A stretch of DNA of 64,000 nt from Promineifilum sp. (GCA_019454405.1 JACFOH010000001.1:1-64000), one strand, 5' to 3'; positions 18,126-26,372 are shown, counted from the stretch's first letter. Made by a program: numbers and translations. The notes: generated by a model from the letters alone, not told the origin.

Positions 18126-19337
18126 CTAATTGGAAGGGGCCGCCAGGATGGATGTAAGCTCTTCCCCCAACAATGTTTCCAGGTAAGGTGTGACGCTCCA
18201 GTAAGTCTTGAGCGCCAGATATTCATCGATGAGCGCCGGTGGAGCGACCGCGCCGGTGTAGGTGGCCCGGATCATCAAATTCTTGGGGGTGTGTTCTATA
18301 GGGACAAATTCGAGCACTTCGGCGCGATAGCCCATTAGTCGCAGGATATGAGCGCGAAATGAGTCGGTTAGAATATCGCCCAATCGCTCGCGCAAAATAC
18401 CGTGGCGCAGCACAGGGCGAAACGGCTCCTGTGTCCCAGTGGCTGTCAGTTGAGCCTGCAAGTGGTGGTGGCAACATGGAGCACTGAAGATGAGTTTGCT
18501 GCGCCACTGGATCGCCCTCGCCAGCGCTTCATCAGTGGCTGTATCGCAAGCATGAAGCGCGAGAACGATGTCGGGCGCTTTGTCCGTCTTGTATTCAATG
18601 ATCCGTGCTGTCTCGAAGCTCATCCCGTCCCAACCCAGAGACGCGGCCGTATCCGCGTGACGTTCCATTAAATGAGCTTTTGTATCGACACCGACCAGCG
18701 TAGCGGGGATGCCCTTGACGGTATTAAGATAATGGTAAGTCGCGAAAGTCAACGCCGCGCTGCCGCAGCCGAGATCGACCATGCTAACCGGTCGGCTGAG
18801 TAAGCGATCGACCTCGCCGGTCTCATCTATGAGGCGCAAGAATTCATTAATCTGGCGGAACTTGCGCCGCTGGTCGGCCCGTACAGCGCCGCCGGCCGTC
18901 ATCACCCCAATGGCTTGCAGGAACGGGGTGGGGTGCTCGTCACTTAGGATGCCGGGTTTGGTGCGATCGTGGGTTAGATCGATCGGAATAGGTTGCCCCT
19001 TGCGTTGCTCACGATGGATGATCGGCCGTCCCTTCCGGCTGAACTGCACACGGATGGACTCTCTTGTTGTCGAGACTTGTATGCTTTTGAAGGCGTGAGC
19101 CAGCAATTCATCCACATATTCGGCGGCTTCCGCGTTGCTGAAGTTTTTAGTGATGTCTTGCGTGCCATCGAAATAGGAAAATTGAAGATGGCGACCGCTT
19201 TTCAGCGAGACTGGCCGGATAGTGACCCGGTCCCAGGGCGGGGTTTCGCCTGAGCGGGTCCCCTGGAAGATAGCCTCGACCAGCGATTCATCGTTCAGGA
19301 GAGCGTCGCGAAGAAGTTGTGCGTGAGAATCTGCCAT
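18126..19337 (-). CDS. SAM-dependent methyltransferase (Methyltransf_32 / GSTCD-like)
   Basis: This 403-aa protein has an N-terminal RNA-enzyme-like alpha/beta part (1-150) and a class I methyltransferase core. Visible motifs are motif I VDLGCGSAALTFATYHYL, LVGVDTKAHLMERH, VLALHACDTATDEAL and the family hallmark FSAPCCHHHLQ. The CCHH motif is shared with eukaryotic GSTCD/METTL25-like proteins. The substrate is unknown to me; RNA is the usual suggestion. It lies 48 bases downstream of obg, which is compatible with a ribosome-related role. Confidence 0.75.
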   Translation of the reverse strand: MADSHAQLLRDALLNDESLVEAIFQGTRSGETPPWDRVTIRPVSLKSGRHLQFSYFDGTQDITKNFSNAEAAEYVDELLAHAFKSIQVSTTRESIRVQFSRKGRPIIHREQRKGQPIPIDLTHDRTKPGILSDEHPTPFLQAIGVMTAGGAVRADQRRKFRQINEFLRLIDETGEVDRLLSRPVSMVDLGCGSAALTFATYHYLNTVKGIPATLVGVDTKAHLMERHADTAASLGWDGMSFETARIIEYKTDKAPDIVLALHACDTATDEALARAIQWRSKLIFSAPCCHHHLQAQLTATGTQEPFRPVLRHGILRERLGDILTDSFRAHILRLMGYRAEVLEFVPIEHTPKNLMIRATYTGAVAPPALIDEYLALKTYWSVTPYLETLLGEELTSILAAPSN

Positions 19338-19385
19338 AGGTTGGTTATTGGCGCGGCGCGGGACCTGGTATTGTTGGTTTAACGC

Positions 19386-20654
19386 TTACTCGCCCCACTC
19401 CAATTCCTGATCGCCGATGTAGACGGTATCGCCAACCTTTACGCCGGCTTCGTTCAGCGCCGCGGTGACTCCCGTCCGCTCCAGGGCGTTCTGGAAGCGC
19501 AATAGTGAGTCATCGTACTCAAAGTAGGTCATGGCGACGATGCGCTCGATCTCCTTGCCTCGGACGCGCCAGACATTCCCGTCCTCACGTTTGATCGTAA
19601 ACGCTTTTTCCTCAACGGGGGGGCGAATGATAATCGGTTCGTCGGCGGTTGACGGCCGCATCGGAGGAGCGGCGTCGGCCATATGCTTGATTTCATACAG
19701 CATCTCCCGCACTCCTGTGCCGGTGACGGCCGAGATGCTCATAAAAGGGTAGCCGGCCTTCACAATTTTCGCGCGGATCGAGGATTCCATTTCCTTCACA
19801 TCCGGTAGATCGATCTTGTTGAGTACGACAAGTTGCGGTTTGGTCGCTAGTTCTGGATTATAGAGGGCAAGTTCCTCATTGATCGTTGCGAAATCGCCTA
19901 ATGGGTCGGCCGACATCCCATCCAGCAAATGAATGAGGACACGCGTGCGCTCGATGTGGCGTAAAAAATCATGGCCCAATCCAACGCCGTCGGCCGCCCC
20001 CTCGATCAGTCCCGGGATATCAGCCAACACAATCGTCTCGTACTCATCGACCGTGGCAACGCCCAGACTAGGTTGGAGTGTGGTGAATGGATAATCGCCG
20101 ATCTTTGGTCGCGCTGAGCTAAGCGCAGATAGCAGCGTTGATTTGCCTGCATTCGGCACGCCGATGATGCCGACGTCCGCGATAAGCTTCAACTCTAACG
20201 CCAGCCACATCTCTTCGCCCGGCTCGCCGCGCTCGCCGACGCGTGGCGCCTGCTGCCGGCTATTTGCAAAGTGTTGGTTGCCACGGCCCCCTCGACCCCC
20301 GGCCAGGAGGATGACTTCCTGTTCCGGTTCGGTCAGATCGGCCAGAACATCGCCCGTCTCAGCATTGCGGATGATAGTCCCCAAGGGAACTTCAAGGCGC
20401 AAATCTTCGCCGTTCGCGCCAGTCATCCGTTGCTTCGCCCCATGAACCCCGTTGCCGGCCCGATAATGTTTATTTCGCTGGAATTTGGCCAGGCTATTCA
20501 AGTGGGGTGAAGCGATGAAGATAACATTGCCGCCGCGACCGCCGTCGCCGCCGTCGGGTCCGCCCTGACGCACGAATTTCTCACGGCGAAAGCTGATCAT
20601 GCCGTTGCCGCCGTTGCCGCTGCGAACCAATATTTTAGCCTCATCGAAGAACAT
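19386..20654 (-). CDS. obg: Obg-family GTPase
   Basis: Essential GTPase of ribosome assembly and stress signalling (422 aa). The Obg glycine-rich fold (1-158) is seen as RSGNGGNGMISFRREKF and GGRGGNVIF. The G domain carries G1 GVPNAGKSTLL, the DIPGLIEGAADGVGLGHDFLRHIERT switch region, NKIDLPD and SAVTG. The C-terminal OCT domain (about 350-422) ends in GDQELEWGE. In many bacteria obg sits with rplU-rpmA; here it follows yceD by 24 bases instead. Confidence 0.96.
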   Translation of the reverse strand: MFFDEAKILVRSGNGGNGMISFRREKFVRQGGPDGGDGGRGGNVIFIASPHLNSLAKFQRNKHYRAGNGVHGAKQRMTGANGEDLRLEVPLGTIIRNAETGDVLADLTEPEQEVILLAGGRGGRGNQHFANSRQQAPRVGERGEPGEEMWLALELKLIADVGIIGVPNAGKSTLLSALSSARPKIGDYPFTTLQPSLGVATVDEYETIVLADIPGLIEGAADGVGLGHDFLRHIERTRVLIHLLDGMSADPLGDFATINEELALYNPELATKPQLVVLNKIDLPDVKEMESSIRAKIVKAGYPFMSISAVTGTGVREMLYEIKHMADAAPPMRPSTADEPIIIRPPVEEKAFTIKREDGNVWRVRGKEIERIVAMTYFEYDDSLLRFQNALERTGVTAALNEAGVKVGDTVYIGDQELEWGE

Positions 20655-20678
20655 GATAGATCGTCCCTTCTTCGGTCA

Positions 20679-21200
20679 TCATTCGCCGTTCCGGTCTATG
20701 TTCAGCAACGACTGCAGAACAGAAAGCCGTGGGTCGACGTCATCTTCTGCACAACCGCAGTCGCCGTAATTCAGGTTGGCGCCGCATTCCTGGCACAAGC
20801 CCTGGCAATCTGGCCGGCATAACACCTTGATCGGTACGCTCAGCAGGCTTAACTCGCGAACCAACGGCGCGAGGTCGATGATGCCATCTTCACCTACGCG
20901 GGCCTCGCCTTCCGGGGCGTCCTGTGGCGGATAGTAATATAATTCATCGATCGATATGTCGACGGGCACAATGGCCTCGTCCAGACAGCGCACGCACTCC
21001 ATGCTCATCGAGCTTTCCAGCTTGCCCTGCAGATAAATGCCCTCGGTTGTTCGCGTAGCTGTGATGGAGCCTTGCAATGGAGCCAAAGTTACGTCATCGC
21101 TAAGTTGGACGCTGGGATAATTGAGCTCGATTAGCCGGCTGGTGCCGTAATCGGCTTCCAATAGAAAACCGAAATTGAAACGCAAGCGCGACAACTTCAT
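20679..21200 (-). CDS. yceD: YceD/DUF177 family protein
   Basis: This 173-aa protein of the YceD family is linked in other bacteria to 23S rRNA and large-subunit accumulation. The central MECVRCLDEAIVPVDISIDE and the C-terminal Cys cluster (LCRPDCQGLCQECGANLN) are characteristic and probably bind a metal ion. It is normally followed by rpmF (ribosomal protein L32); here rpmF is absent and obg comes next. A GGAAGG ribosome site precedes the ATG. Confidence 0.85.
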   Translation of the reverse strand: MKLSRLRFNFGFLLEADYGTSRLIELNYPSVQLSDDVTLAPLQGSITATRTTEGIYLQGKLESSMSMECVRCLDEAIVPVDISIDELYYYPPQDAPEGEARVGEDGIIDLAPLVRELSLLSVPIKVLCRPDCQGLCQECGANLNYGDCGCAEDDVDPRLSVLQSLLNIDRNGE

Positions 21201-21236
21201 CTTACACCTTCCGACTCAGTTCGGGATAGAATGTAA

Positions 21237-21245
21237 AGTATAGCA
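21237..21245 (-). promoter_or_regulatory. Extended -10 promoter for yceD-obg
   Basis: On the minus strand TGC precedes TATACT, the same arrangement as upstream of thyA, about 37 bases before the yceD ATG. No clear -35 is seen. Confidence 0.5.
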
Positions 21246-21288
21246 TAGCCGGCTCAATCTGCGCAGCCGGTGGACGAGGGTATCAGTA

Positions 21289-21912
21289 GTGACTAAGAAA
21301 TACACTCGGCAATTATTAGTTGCCACTCACAATCCGGGAAAGGTTGCCGAATATGCCGACCTCCTTGAGGATGATCGCATCGACTGGCTATCCCTTGATG
21401 ATGCCGGGATTATTAACTACGCGGATGAGGCTGGCGCTACTTTTCAGGAGAACGCTGAAATCAAGGCGTCCGTCTATGCTCGACAGAGCGGCCTCTTGAC
21501 GTTGGCGGATGACTCCGGCCTGGAGGTAGATGCTTTGGGTGGAGCGCCGGGCGTCATGACCGCGCGCTATGGTGGGGAGGGCCTTACGCCGGCCGAACGG
21601 TACCTTCGATTGCTCGAGGCTCTGGTGGACGTTCCCGAGGCCGAACGTACCGCCCGGTTTCGTTGCGTGATCGCGCTGGCTGCGGCCGATGGAACGATCC
21701 TTGGCTCAGCCGAAGGCGTTTGCGAAGGACAGATCGCTCTCGAGCCTATGGGAGAAGGAGGTTTTGGCTACGATCCGGTCTTTTATTTGCCCGGGAGAGG
21801 GGTGACGATGGCTCAACTCCCGGCAGGGGAGAAGCATCGCATCAGCCATCGCGGTCGCGCTGCCTACTCTATTGGCCCGCTTCTTCGCCGGACGCTTCGA
21901 GAGATGGAATAG
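21289..21912 (+). CDS. rdgB: RdgB/HAM1 non-canonical purine NTP pyrophosphatase
   Basis: House-cleaning enzyme that hydrolyses dITP, XTP and related nucleotides to monophosphates, which keeps deaminated purines out of DNA. The 207-aa protein shows ATHNPGKVAEYADLL, LADDSGLEVDALGGAPGVMTARYGG, GFGYDPVFYLP and HRISHRGRA, all standard. The start is GTG 21289. It stands alone on the plus strand, divergent from yceD and convergent with a hydrolase gene. Confidence 0.96.
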   Translation: MTKKYTRQLLVATHNPGKVAEYADLLEDDRIDWLSLDDAGIINYADEAGATFQENAEIKASVYARQSGLLTLADDSGLEVDALGGAPGVMTARYGGEGLTPAERYLRLLEALVDVPEAERTARFRCVIALAAADGTILGSAEGVCEGQIALEPMGEGGFGYDPVFYLPGRGVTMAQLPAGEKHRISHRGRAAYSIGPLLRRTLREME

Positions 21913-21948
21913 AATAATCGCTTGTCATTCGCGAGAATGCACGAGCTT

Positions 21949-22731
21949 TTAGCGAGCTTTCAATTCTGTCGAAGCCTTGTCATTGATAAAGTCGGCGATT
22001 AAGCTCTTCACATCGTCGGGTCTTTCCAGCATGGCAAAGTGGCCAGTTCCTTCCAGGGTAATCAGTTGAGCTTGGGGCAGACCTGCCGCCAGTGATTCCG
22101 AGAATCGAAGAGGCGTCATGCGATCCAGAGCGCCGGCGATGACGAGTGTGGGGATATCGATAGCTGATAACCTGGGCCTCAGATCAAACCGGTTGCAAGC
22201 GAGAAAGTCTCCGAAAACGGTCGTAGCATCGGTCGCTTGTGCTTCGCGCTGGATGATGCCTTGTAACTCGGCGGTTGCTTGCCCCAACCCGTTGGCGGCG
22301 ACGAATGCGGCCAGTTCGTCCGGGGCATTGATTGCGTTCCGCAGCACTGATTCATGAACCGGCATTCGTGCGCTGGCTCCGAGCAGGGCCAGGTTGCGTA
22401 CATCCGCTGCCCCGCGAAGAGCGATGGTCAGGGCGATCGCGCTGCCCATCGAATGGCCGACTAACGTGACATTTTCCAATCCTAATGCGGCGATAAATTC
22501 TTCGGTCGCGGCGGCATATTGCTCGATCGTGCGGCGGCCCGGCGGGGTTGAGCGACCGTGCCCCGGCAGGTCTAGTGCCATCACTCGTATGTCGGGAATG
22601 TTGAAAAATGTTTGTGGCCAGATGGCATGGGAGCCGGCCGCGCCGTGGATCAATAACATGGTTGGGGTTTTGCTGGGCGGCCGACGATCGGCGAAAAACA
22701 GTTTGTGATGATCTAAATGAAGGGAAGGCAT
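21949..22731 (-). CDS. Alpha/beta hydrolase
   Basis: This 260-aa hydrolase has a standard fold: oxyanion-hole LLIHGAAGSHAIW, nucleophile elbow VGHSMGSA (Ser), the acid in VIAGALDRMTP and the catalytic His in LEGTGHFAML. It has no signal peptide. The substrate cannot be told from sequence; esterase or C-C hydrolase activity is possible. The start ATG is only eight bases after a TATAAT and has no ribosome site, so the mRNA may be leaderless. Confidence 0.85.
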   Translation of the reverse strand: MPSLHLDHHKLFFADRRPPSKTPTMLLIHGAAGSHAIWPQTFFNIPDIRVMALDLPGHGRSTPPGRRTIEQYAAATEEFIAALGLENVTLVGHSMGSAIALTIALRGAADVRNLALLGASARMPVHESVLRNAINAPDELAAFVAANGLGQATAELQGIIQREAQATDATTVFGDFLACNRFDLRPRLSAIDIPTLVIAGALDRMTPLRFSESLAAGLPQAQLITLEGTGHFAMLERPDDVKSLIADFINDKASTELKAR

Positions 22732-22739
22732 AGCATAGC

Positions 22740-22745
22740 ATTATA
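22740..22745 (-). promoter_or_regulatory. -10 element directly before a hydrolase start (leaderless candidate)
   Basis: On the minus strand TATAAT ends eight bases before the ATG of the alpha/beta hydrolase gene. Transcription would begin at or next to the start codon. Confidence 0.45.
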
Positions 22746-22751
22746 GCGCGT

Positions 22752-22779
22752 TTGCCCACAGCAATCGTGCTGATACAAT
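22752..22779 (+). promoter_or_regulatory. Sigma-70-type promoter for murA
   Basis: TTGCCC (22752-22757) and TACAAT (22774-22779) are separated by 16 bases, 45 bases before the murA ATG. It overlaps the divergent hydrolase promoter region. Confidence 0.5.
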
Positions 22780-22824
22780 GACAAAAATAACCGGGGCGAG
22801 CATCCCCGCTTTGGGAAAAGAGCC

Positions 22825-24120
22825 ATGAGTAAATTTATCATTGAGGGTGGACGGTCGTTGAATGGCGTGGTCAAGGCGAGCGGTAACAAGAACGCGGCCC
22901 TTAAGCTCTTGCCGGCTTGTTTGTTAACCAGCGAGCCGGTTATTTTACATAATATCCCGGAAATTAGCGATGTCCAGAATACGATCAGAGTTCTGCTAGA
23001 TCTTGGGGTTGAGATGACCGATCTGGGTGATGGAAGTTGGCGAGTGCATGCCCAAAACGTCACCAAAACGGCTCTCGATCCGATGCTGGCGGGGCAAACT
23101 CGGGCATCTTTCGTTTTTGCGGGGCCGATGCTTGGCCGGATGGGTAGCGTTCGATTGCCTATACCCGGCGGGGATGTCATCGGTGGCCGCCCCCTTGACA
23201 CTCACGTTCAAGCATTGACGGCTTTGGGAGCCAGTGTCAGCATGAGTCAGCGCGGCGTCTTCGAGATGGAAGCCGCGCAATTGCACGGTGCGGGCCATCT
23301 CCTGCTGGCCGAAGCTAGCGTGACCGCCACTGAGAACGCCATCATGGCTGCCGTCCTGGCCAAGGGCGAGACCGTTATTTATAACGCCGCCTGCGAGCCA
23401 CATGTACGTGATCTATGCGCCTTCCTCAAGTCGATGGGGGCGGATATCGAGGGGCTTGGCAGTAATCGACTGATTATTAATGGCGTTGACCGATTGAGTG
23501 GAACCGAATTCCGCATCGGCTCTGATTTTATGGAAGTTGGCAGTTTCATCGGCGCAGCGGCCGTCACTGGGGGTGAGATTCGCATTCAGGACGCGCAGCC
23601 CCAAAATTTGGGGATGATCCGCCTGGTTTACGAACGTATGGGCGTACACTGGTACGATGACGGGGATGATATCGTCGTTCCTGCCGATCAGGAGATGGTT
23701 ATCCAGGAAGGCCTGGGTGGTCGTATTTCTGAGATCAAACCGCATCCCTGGCCGGGCTTCCCCCCAGATCTGATGAGTATCGCCGTCGTGATGGCGACTC
23801 AGGCCAAAGGAGCCGTTTTACTCCATGACTGGATGTATGAAAGCCGGTTCTTTTTTATTGATCATCTAACGTTTATGGGCGCGCGGGTGGTCTTATGTGA
23901 TCCGCATCGGGTATTGGTGCATGGGCCTAGCAGACTGTATGCCAACCCCTCCGGCGTTCCCAGCCCGGATATTCGTGCTGGCATGGCGATGGTTCTGGCC
24001 GCCTTGTGCGCCCGTGGGACCAGCACTATTCATAATATCCAGCAGATCGACCGCGGGTATGAGCGGATAGAAACCAAGTTGCGCGGGTTAGGGGCCGATA
24101 TTGTTCGTGTTGAGGAGTGA
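22825..24120 (+). CDS. murA: UDP-GlcNAc enolpyruvyl transferase (MurA) with Asp117
   Basis: First committed step of peptidoglycan synthesis: it transfers enolpyruvate from PEP to UDP-N-acetylglucosamine in the cytosol. The 431-aa length is normal. The Lys22 motif SGNKNAALK, the loop LPIPGGDVIGGRPLD, and the end PDIRAGMAMVLAALCARG are present. In the loop the residue equal to E. coli Cys115 is Asp117 (codon 23173-23175). The same Cys-to-Asp change in Mycobacterium and Chlamydia leaves MurA active but insensitive to fosfomycin. The gene stands alone upstream of the rpmH cluster. Confidence 0.97.
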   Translation: MSKFIIEGGRSLNGVVKASGNKNAALKLLPACLLTSEPVILHNIPEISDVQNTIRVLLDLGVEMTDLGDGSWRVHAQNVTKTALDPMLAGQTRASFVFAGPMLGRMGSVRLPIPGGDVIGGRPLDTHVQALTALGASVSMSQRGVFEMEAAQLHGAGHLLLAEASVTATENAIMAAVLAKGETVIYNAACEPHVRDLCAFLKSMGADIEGLGSNRLIINGVDRLSGTEFRIGSDFMEVGSFIGAAAVTGGEIRIQDAQPQNLGMIRLVYERMGVHWYDDGDDIVVPADQEMVIQEGLGGRISEIKPHPWPGFPPDLMSIAVVMATQAKGAVLLHDWMYESRFFFIDHLTFMGARVVLCDPHRVLVHGPSRLYANPSGVPSPDIRAGMAMVLAALCARGTSTIHNIQQIDRGYERIETKLRGLGADIVRVEE

Positions 24121-24217
24121 AACCCGCCTGTGCTTTGATTCGTATCGTTGCTTATCTGTCTGGCGGTGGTTCGATATAAGTTTTGACGTATAAGTGAACC
24201 GGAATCACGCACGCCAT

Positions 24218-24247
24218 TTGACCAAGGAGCGTTCTTTGCGCTATAAT
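24218..24247 (+). promoter_or_regulatory. Strong promoter for the rpmH-jag cluster
   Basis: TTGACC (24218-24223) and consensus TATAAT (24242-24247) are separated by 18 bases. The predicted start of transcription near 24254 leaves a leader of about 100 bases before rpmH. Positions 24121-24217 contain no DnaA box that I can recognise. Confidence 0.7.
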
Positions 24248-24254
24248 AATGCAT

Positions 24255-24280
24255 TGCTTCTCTGGCTTTTCGGCGAAGCA
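24255..24280 (+). promoter_or_regulatory. 5'-end stem-loop in rpmH leader
   Basis: TGCTTC (24255-24260) pairs with GAAGCA (24275-24280) around a 14-base loop, right at the predicted 5' end of the transcript. It may stabilise the mRNA or act together with the downstream attenuator-like hairpin. Confidence 0.4.
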
Positions 24281-24316
24281 TATATGGGTTTGCTTTCAAT
24301 TTGATGGCATAGATCA

Positions 24317-24341
24317 ACGGGGCAGTAGGCCCTGTTTTTTT
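24317..24341 (+). terminator. Attenuator-like terminator in the rpmH leader
   Basis: ACGGGGC (24317-24323) pairs with GCCCTGT (24329-24335) over 7 bp with one wobble and a 5-base loop. An uninterrupted run of seven T (24335-24341) follows. This is a canonical intrinsic terminator shape placed between the promoter and the rpmH ribosome site (GGAGAG at 24342-24347). It should reduce read-through into the operon unless an alternative fold prevents it. Confidence 0.55.
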
Positions 24342-24353
24342 GGAGAGAACGAG

Positions 24354-24575
24354 ATGACAAAACGTACATACCAACCGAAGATCCGTCGCCGTATGCGCGT
24401 ACACGGATTTCGCACCCGGATGGCAACGCAGGATGGTCGCGACGTACTCAAGCGGCGTCGGGCTCGCGGTCGTCGTTCGTTATCGGTATCCATGAATAAC
24501 CACGTCAAGCGGGTAAACTGGAACGGCACTTCTGCCACGGCCTATCGCTCTGTGAAGCGATATGGCGGCGGCTGA
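24354..24575 (+). CDS. rpmH: 50S ribosomal protein L34 with C-terminal extension
   Basis: The L34 core is clear: [39 protein letters not shown], then SLSV. L34 normally stops there at 44-50 residues, but this reading frame continues for about 28 residues ([19 protein letters not shown], then RSVKRYGGG), giving 73 aa. The ATG at 24354 has GGAGAG upstream. The frame stays open upstream to 24249, but that ATG lies before the predicted transcript start. It heads the rpmH-rnpA-yidD-yidC-jag cluster. Confidence 0.92.
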   Translation: MTKRTYQPKIRRRMRVHGFRTRMATQDGRDVLKRRRARGRRSLSVSMNNHVKRVNWNGTSATAYRSVKRYGGG

Positions 24576-24597
24576 TTGATTATCACTGTGATCCCAT

Positions 24598-24984
24598 ATG
24601 CTGCCATCCCGTTCCCGTCTGCGACGCTCGGCCGATATCGGTCGTGTCAGGCAGCGCGGGCGACGCTGGCCGCATCCGTTGATTGTCCTGTTCGTTGACA
24701 AGCAGCTCGATAATGAATCGGCTGACAGCCGTTTCGCTTTTGCCGTTGGCCGCCATATCGGGAAGGCCGCTCGGCGAAACAGGGTGAAACGTAGGCTAAG
24801 GGAGAGCGTGCGCCTGGTTCTTGATCAGCTTGAGCCGGGGTACGATTGCCTGATTGTAGCTCGTCCGGGGGCCTCGACGGCCGATTATGAGATGCTGGAA
24901 CAAGCCGTATGCCAATTATTGATGCGGGGCGGCGTGTTAAAACGTAGGGGTGGGGAATCCGTGTCTGAAGGATCACAAGCGTGA
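24598..24984 (+). CDS. rnpA: Ribonuclease P protein component
   Basis: Small basic protein (128 aa) that binds RNase P RNA and helps cut tRNA 5' leaders. It opens with [23 protein letters not shown], and the RNR signature is in [15 protein letters not shown]. The C-terminus carries a non-conserved tail of about 12 residues. It lies 22 bases after rpmH and overlaps yidD by four bases (GTGA), so translation is coupled. Confidence 0.93.
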   Translation: MLPSRSRLRRSADIGRVRQRGRRWPHPLIVLFVDKQLDNESADSRFAFAVGRHIGKAARRNRVKRRLRESVRLVLDQLEPGYDCLIVARPGASTADYEMLEQAVCQLLMRGGVLKRRGGESVSEGSQA

Positions 24985-25190
24985 AACAGTTAGCCTTATT
25001 ATTGATTAAACTGTACCAGAACACAATCTCACGAGTGCTTCCGCCGAGTTGCCGGTTTACGCCTTCGTGTTCTGTCTATGGATATCAGGCGATCGAAAAA
25101 TATGGATTCTTCAAAGGCGGCTGGATGGCTATCAAGCGCATCAGCCGCTGCCATCCATTTAACCCGGGGGGATATGATCCGGTTCCTTGA
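24981..25190 (+). CDS. yidD: Membrane protein insertion efficiency factor YidD
   Basis: This 69-aa protein with an amphipathic N-terminal helix assists YidC-dependent insertion at the inner membrane. The signature [18 protein letters not shown] and the end [15 protein letters not shown] are fully conserved. The start is GTG 24981, overlapping the rnpA stop. Confidence 0.94.
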   Translation: MKQLALLLIKLYQNTISRVLPPSCRFTPSCSVYGYQAIEKYGFFKGGWMAIKRISRCHPFNPGGYDPVP

Positions 25191-25202
25191 CGGAGGTGTT
25201 CA

Positions 25203-26354
25203 TTGCGCAAATTGAGTTGGTCGCTACGGCGGCCCGCGCTCTGGCTGGTGCTGGTTGTCGGCGTACTATTGTTGTCCGCTTGTGGTAGCCGCATCACCAA
25301 TACAAACTGGGCCGGCTTGTCCTCGGACGGGAGCCGGGTTTATCTGGCTTTTGGCCCACAAGTTCTCGCTTACGACCCCGAGACCAAGACTCAGAGCTGG
25401 ATTTATCCGGATAAACAGGGCACAGTCCAGTTTTATTCCGCTCCGTTGGCCCAGGACAACCGGGTCATCCTTGGGGATTATGGCCGGCCAGGGGGGCTTT
25501 TCTCGCCTCGCGTGACGGTTTCTATTTACGCCCTGGAAAATGTTGAGTCGGGGACTCCAAGAGAGTTGTGGATTGACTCTGAGTCCGCGGCCGACAAGAT
25601 CGTCGCGCCCCCGCTACAAGTAGGCGATCAAGTGTTTGTGGGCACGGCCGATAATCATGTCCTGGCTTTAAATGTGGATGATGGTCATCTCAATTGGGAC
25701 TTTACGGCGGGGCATGCGATCTGGGGACAGCCGGCGTATCGGGACAATATCCTATATGTCGCCTCAATGGATTGGTCCGTCTATGCGCTTGATGCGGCTA
25801 CGGGCCAGCAGATCTGGAAAACCAGGCTAGATGGCGCACTGCCTAGCGGTCCCGTGCTCGGCGATGATTTACTCTATGTTTCCAGCTTTGGAGGCAGCGC
25901 CCACGCTCTTAACCTTAAGAGCGGAGATCTCGTTTGGTCCGCTCCAGCCAGTAGCGTGGTTTGGGGGGCGCCTGCGTTAGCTGATGGTACCGTGTACTTC
26001 TCTGATATTCAGGGAGATTTGCACGCGGTCGACGCCAAAACCGGCGAAGAGAAATGGATTAAGGCAACCGGGGCGCGAGTTCAAGCGACACCGGTCGTTG
26101 TTGGCGATGCCGTCTACGTTGCTTCACAGACGACCGACAGCCCGCCGGCAGGTATGTTGTCAGCCTACTCGATTGCTGATGGCAATCAATTGTGGTCGCA
26201 AAAGGTACAAGCTCCGCTCGCGACCACGCCGGTAATCGTTGGCGGAGATAGTATCGTAGTGGGGACACAAGACACGGCCGCCCTGCTAATTGGATTCAAC
26301 CTGGCGACGGGCCAGGAACTCTGGCGCTATGCGTTGCCGGAGACGGGTAAATAG
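25203..26354 (+). CDS. PQQ-like beta-propeller lipoprotein (BamB-like)
   Basis: This 383-aa protein has a signal peptide and lipobox (VGVLLLSACGS, Cys about residue 27), followed by about six PQQ-type blades. Repeats such as NVDDGHLNWDFTAG, DAATGQQIWKTRLDG, NLKSGDLVWSAPAS, DAKTGEEKWIKATG and NLATGQELWRYALP are plain. BamB, the best-known relative, is a scaffold in outer-membrane protein assembly; whether this one has a similar role is open. Its place between yidD and yidC, with gaps of 12 and 18 bases, suggests a function in membrane-protein insertion or quality control. The start is TTG 25203 with GGAGG upstream. Confidence 0.85.
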   Translation: MRKLSWSLRRPALWLVLVVGVLLLSACGSRITNTNWAGLSSDGSRVYLAFGPQVLAYDPETKTQSWIYPDKQGTVQFYSAPLAQDNRVILGDYGRPGGLFSPRVTVSIYALENVESGTPRELWIDSESAADKIVAPPLQVGDQVFVGTADNHVLALNVDDGHLNWDFTAGHAIWGQPAYRDNILYVASMDWSVYALDAATGQQIWKTRLDGALPSGPVLGDDLLYVSSFGGSAHALNLKSGDLVWSAPASSVVWGAPALADGTVYFSDIQGDLHAVDAKTGEEKWIKATGARVQATPVVVGDAVYVASQTTDSPPAGMLSAYSIADGNQLWSQKVQAPLATTPVIVGGDSIVVGTQDTAALLIGFNLATGQELWRYALPETGK

Positions 26355-26372
26355 TCCAAAGGGAGCGTCGCC

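Noticed and set aside
24121-24217. Possible oriC or DnaA boxes next to the rpmH-rnpA cluster
   Set aside because: The cluster is often near the origin, but I found no TTATCCACA-like boxes and no dnaA, dnaN or mnmE gene in view.
24249-24353. In-frame N-terminal extension of L34 from ATG 24249
   Set aside because: The codons overlap the -10 region, lie before the predicted transcript start, and read through the hairpin and T-run. No L34 has such an extension.
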